Of a stretch of DNA of 9,038 bases, positions 1 to 6,732 are shown one piece after another (the stretch's first letter is position 1; every line of letters starts with the position of its first letter). Origin of the DNA: Ignavibacteria bacterium UBA5771 (lineage in GTDB: Bacteria > Bacteroidota > Ignavibacteria > Kapaibacteriales > UBA2268); contig DIEP01000134.1 in NCBI GenBank assembly GCA_002418685.1, positions 1-9,038 of the forward strand, in the 5' to 3' direction. A model generated the notes under the pieces. The model made no database searches. It was not told where the DNA came from and saw nothing but the letters and a program-made list of their open reading frames with translations. Both the position numbers and the translations under genes were made by a program.

Positions 1-350
1 GTTGGGATATTGAGCAAACAATCCAACTCGCAAAATGGCTTAAAGATATAGGAGTTGATTTAATTGATTGCTCTTCGGGTGGTAATGTTGCTGATGCACA
101 AATTCCTGCAGGTATTGGGTATCAAATACCCTTCGCAGAACGTATTAAGAAAGATGTAGGGATTTTAACGGGTGGGCTTGGCTTTATTACATCGCCCGAA
201 CAAGCAGAACAAATTATTGCGACAAATCAAGCCGATGTTGTATTAGTTGGAAGAGAATTTCTTCGCGATCCTTATTGGACCTTGCATTCAGCAAAAGTTT
301 TAAATGCTGATATTGAATGGCCTAAACAGTATTTGCGAGCAAAACAATAG
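1..350 (+). CDS. NADPH dehydrogenase / Old Yellow Enzyme (NamA/YqjM type), C-terminal part
   Basis: The first full codon is at 3 and the frame stays open to the TAG at 348-350. This gives the last 115 residues of a protein whose family is usually about 340-360 residues long; the 5' end is outside the window. The residues match the C-terminal half of the FMN TIM barrel of YqjM-like ene-reductases. They include an ID(C/V)SSGGN strand, the GYQIPFAERI segment, ILTGGLGFIT (FMN phosphate loop), the DVVLVGREFLRDPYW stretch typical of the class, and a WPKQYLRAK tail. Enzymes of this family use NADPH and FMN in the cytoplasm to reduce activated C=C bonds of enals, enones, quinones and nitro compounds. 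The true substrate cannot be told from sequence. It lies 58 bp upstream of an aldo/keto reductase on the same strand and is probably co-transcribed with it. The family call is firm. Confidence 0.88.
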   Translation, partial: WDIEQTIQLAKWLKDIGVDLIDCSSGGNVADAQIPAGIGYQIPFAERIKKDVGILTGGLGFITSPEQAEQIIATNQADVVLVGREFLRDPYWTLHSAKVLNADIEWPKQYLRAKQ

Positions 351-408
351 TTAAGAAATAATATTTTTCAAAAAACAAATTTTAAAAATAAAATAAATAA
401 TAAGAATT

Positions 409-1404
409 ATGAATTACACAACTTTAGGAAACAGTCAATTAAAAGTATCTCGAATTGGGCTTGGATGTATGGGAATGTCGGAATTCTATGGTCCAGGAGA
501 TGATAAAGAATCGATCGCCACTATTCATCGTGCAATAGAATTAGGGATAAATTTCCTTGATACTGCTGATATGTATGGTGTTGGCAAAAATGAAGAATTA
601 GTAGGTAAAGCTATTCATGACAGGCGAGATAAAGTCGTTCTGGCAACAAAATTCGGAAATGTCCGTGGAAGTGATGGAAGTTATCTTGGTATTAATGGAA
701 AACCCGAATATGTCAAGCAAGCATGCGAAGCAAGTCTGAAAAGGTTAAATATTGACTATATTGATCTTTATTATCAGCATCGAGTTGATCCAAACACTCC
801 GATTGAGGAAACAGTTGGAGCAATGGCAGATTTAGTTAAAGAAGGAAAAGTCAAATATATTGGGTTATCCGAAGCAGCTCCCGAAACTATTCGTCGTGCT
901 AATAAAATTCATCCAATAACAGCACTGCAAACAGAATACTCACTTTGGACACGAGAGACTGAGAAAGAAATTCTTGCTACTATCCGTGATTTGAATATTG
1001 GATTTGTTGCATATAGTCCATTGGGAAGAGGATTTTTAACAGGAAAAATTAAGAGCATCGAAGATATAGTAAATATGGCACCTGATGATTTTAGACAATA
1101 TAATCCGAGATTCCAAAAAGAGAATTTGGAGCATAATTTGAAAATAATTAATGGATTAGAGCAAATTGCAAAAGACAAGAACTGCACAATTGCTCAATTA
1201 TCATTAGCGTGGCTTATGGCACAAGGAAACGATATTTTGCCAATAGCAGGAACAAAGAAAATAAAATACCTCGAAGAAAACATTGGAGCAATTAACGTCC
1301 AATTAACAGAAGAAGATTTGAAAAGAATTAACGAAATAGCACCAATAGATGTTGCAAAAGGGTCAAGGTATCCCGAAGCAACTATGGGTGCAGTCAATAG
1401 ATAA
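409..1404 (+). CDS. Aldo/keto reductase (AKR13-like), NADPH-dependent
   Basis: The gene encodes a 331-residue cytoplasmic oxidoreductase, the usual length for the family. The catalytic tetrad can be read directly: Asp51 and Tyr56 in LDTADMYG, Lys81 in ATKFG, and His124 in YYQHRVD. The N-terminal LGCMGMSEFYG, the YSPLGRGFLTGKI segment (about 202-214) and the cofactor-phosphate loop GTKKIKYLEEN (281-291) place it with the AKR13/YakC-like group, whose members reduce aldehydes and ketones with NADPH. The start is chosen because MNYTTLGNSQLKVSRIG is the standard N-terminus of the family. There is no strong Shine-Dalgarno site, only AAGAA just upstream. It sits between an ene-reductase and a zinc-less MDR enzyme, which suggests a shared role in reducing reactive carbonyls or quinones. 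That role is inferred from context; the natural substrate is unknown. Confidence 0.93.
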   Translation: MNYTTLGNSQLKVSRIGLGCMGMSEFYGPGDDKESIATIHRAIELGINFLDTADMYGVGKNEELVGKAIHDRRDKVVLATKFGNVRGSDGSYLGINGKPEYVKQACEASLKRLNIDYIDLYYQHRVDPNTPIEETVGAMADLVKEGKVKYIGLSEAAPETIRRANKIHPITALQTEYSLWTRETEKEILATIRDLNIGFVAYSPLGRGFLTGKIKSIEDIVNMAPDDFRQYNPRFQKENLEHNLKIINGLEQIAKDKNCTIAQLSLAWLMAQGNDILPIAGTKKIKYLEENIGAINVQLTEEDLKRINEIAPIDVAKGSRYPEATMGAVNR

Positions 1405-1443
1405 TTAATGAATATTTAATTGATTTATAAAAATAATATCAAT

Positions 1444-1450
1444 AAGGAGA
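1444..1450 (+). promoter_or_regulatory. Strong Shine-Dalgarno site of the MDR gene
   Basis: AAGGAGA lies four bases before the ATG at 1455. It fixes that start over the internal Met5, where the conserved MKAAVL begins. It is the strongest ribosome binding site in the window; miaB, gatE and gatD show no clear one. Confidence 0.75.
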
Positions 1451-1454
1451 GATT

Positions 1455-2546
1455 ATGTCAAACAAAATGAAAGCAGCAGTTCTAAATGAACTCGGTAAAC
1501 CTCTGGAAATACAAGAAGTAGAAATTCCTGAAATCATGGATAATGATGTATTAGTGAAAGTCGCGGCTGTTCATATAGCACCATCCACAAAAGGATTATT
1601 AAATGCGGGTGGTGATTTCATTAGACCGAATTTGCCTGCAATATTTGGCTCTGATGTTGTTGGAACAGTTACAAAAGTCGGAAAAGCAGTCAAAGGAATC
1701 AATGAAGGTCAAAGAGTATATGTGAATTCTTTAATATCAAATGGGACCGATGAGTTCAGCTTGAAAGGGAAGAATCAACTTAGCGATTCAATGGCGTTCG
1801 TTGGAATGTTCACATTTAATCCAAATGGCACAAAGTTGCTCAATGAATATCGGGGCGGATTTGCTGAATATATGAAAATCCCTTATACAAATATTGTTCC
1901 ACTCGATTCATCAATTACTGATGAACAGGCAGTACGGTTAGGGTATCTTGGGACAGCATATCAAGCTTTGAAATATGCAAAAGTAAATCAGCATTCAACT
2001 GTTTTGATAAATGGAGCAACGGGAACTCTCGGTGTCAGTGCTGTTCACATGGCTCTGGCAATGGGGGCAAGCAAAATTATAGCAGTCGCAAATCGCAAAG
2101 ATAGATTGGATAAACTTGCTTCAATTAATCCCAAGAAAATTATTCCAATTTCATTGCAAGACGATGATTATATGCAAAAAATACTTGGTGCAACAGAAGG
2201 GAAAGGTGCAGATGCATTGATTGATTGCTTACAATATGTTGGCGCGGGTTCAACCAATCAACTATTGTTTGCAATGAAAAAAGCTGGGACAGCAGTGTTT
2301 ATTGGCGGCGCAACGGGCAATGTCTCTGTTCCTTATGGATTTTTGCTCGGAACAGAAGTCAATATTACGGGCTCAATATGGTTTTCAACTGCTGACGGTA
2401 TAGAGATGGTAAATTTGGTGAAAAATGGACATCTTGATTTAAGTAAACTTGAGAATAAAGTATATAACTTCGATAAAATTAATGAAGCAATTGACTATGC
2501 CGATGCACGAAATGGGGGAGTTTATAATATTGTTGTAAAAATGTAA
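1455..2546 (+). CDS. Zinc-less medium-chain dehydrogenase / quinone oxidoreductase family protein
   Basis: This 363-residue protein has the two-domain layout of MDR enzymes. An N-terminal GroES-like domain covers about residues 5-150 (MKAAVL, VLVKVAAVHIAPS, FGSDVVGTVTKVG, GQRVYV). A Rossmann domain covers about 160-310, with the dinucleotide loop NGATGTLG (186-193). The GHE motif of zinc alcohol dehydrogenases is GSD here (65-67) and the only cysteine is Cys258. Neither the catalytic nor the structural zinc can therefore be bound, as in quinone oxidoreductases and enoyl reductases of this superfamily. Arg214-Lys215 after the second Rossmann strand suggest NADPH rather than NADH. A loop around 95-135 is longer than in typical QOR proteins. 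Last of three same-strand redox genes, it follows the aldo/keto reductase after 50 bp and ends before a hairpin. The exact substrate is unknown; the fold call is firm. Confidence 0.88.
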   Translation: MSNKMKAAVLNELGKPLEIQEVEIPEIMDNDVLVKVAAVHIAPSTKGLLNAGGDFIRPNLPAIFGSDVVGTVTKVGKAVKGINEGQRVYVNSLISNGTDEFSLKGKNQLSDSMAFVGMFTFNPNGTKLLNEYRGGFAEYMKIPYTNIVPLDSSITDEQAVRLGYLGTAYQALKYAKVNQHSTVLINGATGTLGVSAVHMALAMGASKIIAVANRKDRLDKLASINPKKIIPISLQDDDYMQKILGATEGKGADALIDCLQYVGAGSTNQLLFAMKKAGTAVFIGGATGNVSVPYGFLLGTEVNITGSIWFSTADGIEMVNLVKNGHLDLSKLENKVYNFDKINEAIDYADARNGGVYNIVVKM

Positions 2547-2592
2547 CAATATTTTTAGAAGTGATTCTGCAAGTATCTGATTTGCAGCCAAT

Positions 2593-2640
2593 AAAAAAAT
2601 AATAAGCATAGCCGAACAAAACATCGACTATGCTTATTAT
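2593..2640 (-). terminator. Rho-independent terminator of the thioredoxin gene (possibly bidirectional)
   Basis: A perfect 13-bp inverted repeat pairs 2599-2611 (ATAATAAGCATAG) with 2628-2640 (CTATGCTTATTAT). Inside it, CGA 2613-2615 can pair with TCG 2624-2626 after one mismatch. On the minus strand the stem is followed at once by a run of T (complement of A 2593-2598), so it reads as an intrinsic terminator about 30 bases after the thioredoxin stop codon. It also lies between two convergent genes and may stop plus-strand transcripts from the redox genes, although no long T run follows on that side. Confidence 0.8.
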
Positions 2641-2671
2641 AGTCACATTACAATTTTCTTTGATTTTATTC

Positions 2672-3043
2672 TTATAAAAGAATAATAGGAGGTTTAATTC
2701 CGAAAATATCGTCAATTGCTTGGATATACGATTCCTTTGGCATTGCTCCAACAGCCAATCGGGGTTGGTCGCCAACGGGGCAAAATAACACTGATGGAAT
2801 GCTCCGAATTCCAAAGACTTCGGCTAATTCTGTTTGTTCATCAGTATCAATCTTATATATATCAACTGATCCCGAATAATCCTTTGAAAGTTCTTCCATT
2901 ATTGGCGCAACCATTTTGCAAGGTCCGCACCAATCAGCATAGAAATCAATAATGCAAGGTCTTTCACCTTTATAGCTCCATTCCTCATTTGTTTCATAAT
3001 CGAAAACTTTCTCAAGAAACGTTTCTTTTGTTAAGTATTCCAT
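2672..3043 (-). CDS. trxA: Thioredoxin
   Basis: The gene encodes a 123-residue single-domain thioredoxin with no signal peptide, so it should be cytoplasmic. It reduces protein disulfides and is itself recharged by thioredoxin reductase, which is not in this window. The redox motif WCGPC is at residues 38-42 in the context FYADWCGPCKMVAPIMEEL, followed by the KIDTDEQ strand. The cis-proline is Pro83 in RSIPS. The protein is slightly longer than the usual 105-110 residues because of an N-terminal stretch around 15-28 (YETNEEWSYKGE), as seen in many Bacteroidota thioredoxins. Extra cysteines occur at 30 and 88. The start is supported by AAGGA (3051-3055 on the minus strand), seven bases before the ATG. 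The gene is transcribed alone, convergent to the redox genes and divergent from miaB. The symbol is given by family; paralogues elsewhere in the genome are likely. Confidence 0.95.
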   Translation of the reverse strand: MEYLTKETFLEKVFDYETNEEWSYKGERPCIIDFYADWCGPCKMVAPIMEELSKDYSGSVDIYKIDTDEQTELAEVFGIRSIPSVLFCPVGDQPRLAVGAMPKESYIQAIDDIFGIKPPIILL

Positions 3044-3058
3044 AAATATATCCTTGAA

Positions 3059-3078
3059 ATATTACTATTAAGTAATAT
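3059..3078. promoter_or_regulatory. 8-bp dyad upstream of the thioredoxin start (possible operator or leader hairpin)
   Basis: ATATTACT (3059-3066) and AGTAATAT (3071-3078) form a perfect dyad with a 4-bp spacer. It begins 16 bases upstream of the thioredoxin ATG. It could be an operator or a 5' leader hairpin. The region is very AT-rich, so chance is possible. Confidence 0.3.
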
Positions 3079-3139
3079 AAACGTTTCAAATAAATAATTA
3101 TTTAATGAAAATAAAAATATCTAAAAAACGCCAATAAGA

Positions 3140-3147
3140 CAAATTTA
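3140..3147 (-). promoter_or_regulatory. Possible Bacteroidota-type -7 element for the thioredoxin gene
   Basis: The minus strand reads TAAATTTG here, which fits the TAnnTTTG -7 consensus of Bacteroidota primary sigma factors. A TTTG exists upstream, but about 27 bp away rather than the usual 19-21, so the -33 half is not convincing. The resulting leader would be about 85-90 bases and would contain the dyad at 3059-3078. Confidence 0.25.
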
Positions 3148-3190
3148 TCTGAATTAATTAAAAAAGAGATAATTTCAAAATATTTTATTC

Positions 3191-4510
3191 ATGGAAAAAA
3201 TAAATGTATATATAGAAACTTATGGTTGCCAAATGAACACTTATGATAGCGAAATTATAGGTGGAATATTGACTGATGATGGCAACTATGAAATCATTAA
3301 TTCTCCTGATTCTGCTGACGTTATATTGCTCAACACTTGTAGTGTGAGGGAGAATGCTGAAAACACAATTTACAAGCGGTTGATGCACTTAAAGCATTAT
3401 CGGAAGTCGAATCGCGATATTGCAGTAGGAATAATTGGTTGCATGGCAGAACGATTGAGGAAAGATGTTTTTGAAAAGTCAGATTTAGTCAAAATTGTGA
3501 TGGGACCTGATGAATATCGTAAAGCACCTGAGCTGATTCGTTCATCTTTGGAAGGCAATAATGGAATTGCTGTGAAATTAAGTCGAGTCGAAACTTATGA
3601 GTATATTGAACCACTCCGAACAGAGGGAGTATCAGCATGGCTTGCGATTATGCGTGGTTGCAATCACTTTTGCACATATTGCGTTGTTCCCTTCACACGT
3701 GGTAGAGAGCGATCCCGTTCGAAAGATTCAATTATAAGCGAAATTCAAAAGCTTGAAGAACAGGGATTCAAAGAAGTTATATTACTTGGACAAAATGTAA
3801 ATAGTTATAAGGATTTGGATTCGGGTACTGATTTTCCAAATTTGTTGCGCACTGTTGCGGAAGCTGCACCCTCGATGAGAATAAGGTTTTTGACTTCTCA
3901 TCCAATTGATATGAGCGATGATTTGATTTATGCAATTTCTGAATACGATAATATTTGCAATTATATTCATCTTCCATTTCAATCAGGCTCAGACAGAATT
4001 TTACAATTAATGAACAGGCAATATTCTCGGGCACATTATCTTGAACGGATTGCCAAAATCAAAGAAATAATTCCTGATTGCTCTTTATCAACTGATATTA
4101 TTGCAGGTTTCCCAACTGAAACTCTTGATGATCATTTGGATACATTAAGTTTAATAAGCGAAGTGGAGTTCGATTCTGCCTTTATGTTCAAATATTCTCC
4201 CCGTGAAGGAACAAAAGCTTGGAATATGGAGGATGATGTTCCAGATGATGTGAAATCCTTTAGATTAAATGAAATTATAAATATTCAGAAAAAGATTTCC
4301 AATAGTAAAAATCAAGCTGAAATTGGAAAAATCTTTGAAATTCTTGTCGAACGCAGCAGCAAAAAGAATCCTCAGGAATGGATGGGTAGAACAAAGACAA
4401 ATAAAGTTGTAATTTTCGATAATCATGATCTGAATGCAAAAGCGGGCGACATTCTAAAAGTCCAAATTGATAGAGCAAATTCAGCTACATTATTTGGCAC
4501 TGTTGTTTAA
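3191..4510 (+). CDS. miaB: tRNA-2-methylthio-N6-dimethylallyladenosine synthase (radical SAM methylthiotransferase)
   Basis: MiaB adds the 2-methylthio group to i6A37 next to the anticodon of tRNAs reading UNN codons, using two 4Fe-4S clusters and S-adenosylmethionine. The 439 residues show the three standard domains in order. The N-terminal MTTase domain has cluster ligands Cys13 (YGCQMN), Cys50 (NTCSVRENAE) and Cys84 (GCMAER). The radical SAM domain has the CxxxCxxC motif at Cys157, Cys161 and Cys164 (RGCNHFCTYC). The C-terminal TRAM domain spans about 374-439. CSVRENAE and VVPFTRGRERSR favour MiaB over the sister enzymes RimO and MtaB. The start codon begins the conserved first strand (INVYIETYGCQMN); no Shine-Dalgarno site is visible. 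It is divergent from thioredoxin and lies upstream of, but 283 bp away from, another tRNA-related pair, gatE-gatD, so co-transcription is uncertain. Confidence 0.96.
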   Translation: MEKINVYIETYGCQMNTYDSEIIGGILTDDGNYEIINSPDSADVILLNTCSVRENAENTIYKRLMHLKHYRKSNRDIAVGIIGCMAERLRKDVFEKSDLVKIVMGPDEYRKAPELIRSSLEGNNGIAVKLSRVETYEYIEPLRTEGVSAWLAIMRGCNHFCTYCVVPFTRGRERSRSKDSIISEIQKLEEQGFKEVILLGQNVNSYKDLDSGTDFPNLLRTVAEAAPSMRIRFLTSHPIDMSDDLIYAISEYDNICNYIHLPFQSGSDRILQLMNRQYSRAHYLERIAKIKEIIPDCSLSTDIIAGFPTETLDDHLDTLSLISEVEFDSAFMFKYSPREGTKAWNMEDDVPDDVKSFRLNEIINIQKKISNSKNQAEIGKIFEILVERSSKKNPQEWMGRTKTNKVVIFDNHDLNAKAGDILKVQIDRANSATLFGTVV

Positions 4511-4538
4511 TGCAATCTTTCATACAGTTATCATTTTT

Positions 4539-4696
4539 ATGGTAGATTATACACTTCAATCCATATAATTCAAAAATAGGATTTTAAATTTAGTTCAGAC
4601 TTAAAAACGAAAATAATTCTAACAATAAATATGAATACGATTTACGTGGGATTGTAATTATGTATTCGTAAAATGAATCAATTCAAAATCTACCAT
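4539..4696. repeat. Widely spaced 10-bp inverted repeat
   Basis: ATGGTAGATT at 4539-4548 and its exact reverse complement AATCTACCAT at 4687-4696 bound a 158-bp segment with no gene in it. The match stops sharply on both sides and no flanking target duplication is visible. It could be the ends of a small degenerate element, a long-range RNA pairing in the miaB 3' region, or chance. Confidence 0.35.
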
Positions 4697-4727
4697 TCTT
4701 GAAAGTATATTACTTTTTACAATTTTA

Positions 4728-4759
4728 TTCGGTTCTTATGGCTCATTTTCGTAATTTTG
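4728..4759 (+). promoter_or_regulatory. Candidate Bacteroidota-type promoter of gatE-gatD
   Basis: TAATTTTG at 4752-4759 is an exact match to the TAnnTTTG -7 element. TTCG at 4728-4731, 20 bp upstream, is one mismatch from the TTTG -33 element. Transcription would begin near 4766, leaving a leader of about 28 bases that is rich in pyrimidines and has no Shine-Dalgarno site. The consensus is known for Bacteroidota; its use here is inferred. Confidence 0.45.
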
Positions 4760-4793
4760 TATTTTTTACTTCTTTATCTTTATTCTCTTTAAT

Positions 4794-6731
4794 ATGGAAA
4801 TTGATAATTTTGATTTTGAATTTAAGCCCTTCGAGAAAATGACTGATGAGGACTATGCAAAGATTGGATTCAAATCGGGCTTGGAAGTTCATCAGCAAAT
4901 TTTAACCGAAAAAAAACTATTTTGTCGATGTCCTGCTGGTCATTATTCCGATAAATATAATGCCGAAATTCTACGGCATATGCGTCCTACTTTATCCGAG
5001 CTTGGGGAATATGATGGAACCGCTTTGATGGAATTTAAAACTAAAAAGGAAATCCTCTATCATATAAATTATGAAACAGTTTGCACTTACGAGATGGATG
5101 ATACTCCTCCTTTCCCTATGAATGATCAAGCTCTTGATATTGCTATTGAAATCTCAATGCTTTATGGCGCTCATATTACCGATGAAGTTCATATCGCGCG
5201 AAAGCAATATCTTGACGGAAGCATTCCTACGGGTTTTCAAAGGACGGCTATCATTTCTGTTGGAGGTCAAATTCCTTATAAAGACAGATTTATCAACGTT
5301 ATTCAATTATCACTGGAAGAGGATGCTTGCCGTGAATTTAGCGATATAGGTCATCAAAGGACATATTTGACAGATAGACTTGGGATGCCATTAATTGAAA
5401 CTGTTACTGCACCTGAGATGAGGACACCTCAAGAAGTTGCTGACGTCAATAAGATTATTAGCCAAATTGCACGTTGCACTCATAAAGTTAGAACGGGAAT
5501 TGGTGCGGGAAGAGAAGACGTAAATGTCAGCGTTCGAGGTGGCACACGTTCAGAAATCAAGGGCGTTTCTCATATCGAAATGATTCCGAAGCTAACTTAT
5601 AACGAAGCAATGCGGCAATGGAATTTGCTTCGTTTGAGAGAGGAATTGAAAAGAAGGGGAATCACTCCCGATACTTTCCAAGCCAAATATACTGATGTAA
5701 CTAAATTAATGAGGCATAGCCATTTTTTCCCTATTACTCAAGCTATCTCTGAAGGATTAAGTGTGAAATGTATCGTTCTCAAAGGTTTCCGCGGATTGCT
5801 TCATTGGCAAACTCAAACTGACACTTATTTTTCCAAAGAGTTTTCTGATAGAGTGCGAGTTATTGCTTGCTTGACAACTTTGCCGAATATTGTGCATTCT
5901 GATTCCCAGAGCGAGTTTATTCAATCGTCTGAATGGTCAACTTTGAGAAAATTCACTGGTTCTAATGAAGACGATACTTTATTGCTCGTGTGGGGGAGTA
6001 ATCAAGATACCGATACAGCTGCGAAAGAAGTTATAATTCGCGCAAAAGAAGCAACTATTGGCATTCCAAACGAAACTCGGCAAGCTCTTGAAGATTGCAC
6101 AACGGGTTTTGAACGCATTCTTCCCGGACCTCAAAGAATGTATCCCGATACTGATTTGCCTCCAATTGTTTTAAAGCAAGAAAGAATTGATAACATTAAA
6201 AATAATCTTCCAATTCCATTTTGGGAAAAGAAGAGCTATTTCCAGTCTTTGGGACTTGATGAAGTTACATCCGATCAATTAGCTGTTTCAAAATACTCTA
6301 ATCTATTTCAAAAATTAGTTAATGAATTAAAGATTGATATTCAATTCACTGCTAATGTGATGATTAATTATCCCAAAAAATTGAAAAAGCACAATCTCGA
6401 TTTTAACGCTATTGAAGAAAATGATCTTTATGAGATTTTTAAAAACTTTGTCAATGGTAAAATCCCAAAAGAGAGCTTATTTGAAATTATACGAAAAACT
6501 ATTATAAATGGAAAATTTTCTGATGAATTACTTCCTGAATTATGTAGCCAATCTGAATTGCAGGCAGAAATTCATCAAGCAATTGCCGAATTGCAATCAA
6601 TTAAAATAAATAATGGACAAGCCAAAGATAAATTGCTAACCGCGATTGTTATGAAAAAATTACGCTATCGAGCCAACGGCAATGAAGTTCATAAATTAAT
6701 AACTGATATTTTACAAAAACAAGAAAACTAA
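4794..6731 (+). CDS. gatE: Archaeal-type Glu-tRNA(Gln) amidotransferase subunit E
   Basis: GatE binds misacylated Glu-tRNA(Gln), phosphorylates the glutamyl group with ATP, and amidates it with ammonia supplied by GatD. The 645 residues cover the whole family length. The cradle domain spans about 20-300, with GLEVHQQ, LFCRCP, RPTLSELGE, DGSIPTGFQRT, LSLEEDACR, TAPEMRTPQE, EDVNVSVRGG and EIKGVSHIEMIPK. The insertion resembling the bacterial AspRS GAD domain is about 310-440. The conserved PGPQRMYPDTDLPP is at 444-457. The helical and YqeY-like tail runs from about 475 to 645. His33, Glu175/Glu176 and Glu202 are candidates for Mg/ATP site residues by alignment from memory. The GAD-like insertion and the MYPDTD motif separate it from bacterial GatB, which has neither and is much shorter. 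The chosen start gives 15 residues before Met16, where archaeal proteins usually begin; an ATG at 4839 is the alternative. GatE in a bacterial setting is unusual. gatD follows after one base. Confidence 0.93.
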   Translation: MEIDNFDFEFKPFEKMTDEDYAKIGFKSGLEVHQQILTEKKLFCRCPAGHYSDKYNAEILRHMRPTLSELGEYDGTALMEFKTKKEILYHINYETVCTYEMDDTPPFPMNDQALDIAIEISMLYGAHITDEVHIARKQYLDGSIPTGFQRTAIISVGGQIPYKDRFINVIQLSLEEDACREFSDIGHQRTYLTDRLGMPLIETVTAPEMRTPQEVADVNKIISQIARCTHKVRTGIGAGREDVNVSVRGGTRSEIKGVSHIEMIPKLTYNEAMRQWNLLRLREELKRRGITPDTFQAKYTDVTKLMRHSHFFPITQAISEGLSVKCIVLKGFRGLLHWQTQTDTYFSKEFSDRVRVIACLTTLPNIVHSDSQSEFIQSSEWSTLRKFTGSNEDDTLLLVWGSNQDTDTAAKEVIIRAKEATIGIPNETRQALEDCTTGFERILPGPQRMYPDTDLPPIVLKQERIDNIKNNLPIPFWEKKSYFQSLGLDEVTSDQLAVSKYSNLFQKLVNELKIDIQFTANVMINYPKKLKKHNLDFNAIEENDLYEIFKNFVNGKIPKESLFEIIRKTIINGKFSDELLPELCSQSELQAEIHQAIAELQSIKINNGQAKDKLLTAIVMKKLRYRANGNEVHKLITDILQKQEN

Positions 6732-6732
6732 A

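Larger units (their letters stand above)
4511..4793. other. Non-coding gap between miaB and gatE
   Basis: These 283 bases are AT-rich, with no credible coding frame and no tRNA-like cloverleaf. They contain a 10-bp inverted repeat whose arms are 138 bp apart (4539-4548 and 4687-4696). A smaller possible hairpin, TTTACG 4641-4646 with CGTAAA 4667-4672, lies between the arms. A candidate promoter follows near 4728-4759, then a pyrimidine-rich leader before gatE. I see no clear terminator for miaB. Confidence 0.6.

Noticed and set aside
2479..2814. Minus-strand open frame of 111 codons overlapping the 3' ends of the MDR and thioredoxin genes
   Set aside because: It runs through the terminator hairpin and overlaps two firmly identified genes in other frames. 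Its translation shows no recognisable domain.
2716..2952. Plus-strand open frame antisense to thioredoxin
   Set aside because: It lies wholly inside the thioredoxin gene, which has an intact active site and a Shine-Dalgarno site. This frame is a shadow.
3777..4034. Minus-strand frames inside miaB
   Set aside because: They are antisense to the radical SAM domain, have biased composition and lack motifs.
4511..4793. A tRNA gene (for example tRNA-Gln) or a riboswitch in the gap before gatE
   Set aside because: No paired arms with a T-loop consensus (GGTTCRANTCC) were found, and no known aptamer core is recognisable. The region is too AT-rich for a typical tRNA.
4794..6731. Reading the gatE gene as bacterial GatB
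   Set aside because: GatB is about 480 residues and lacks the AspRS-like insertion and the MYPDTD motif present here. No gatA or gatC is adjacent.
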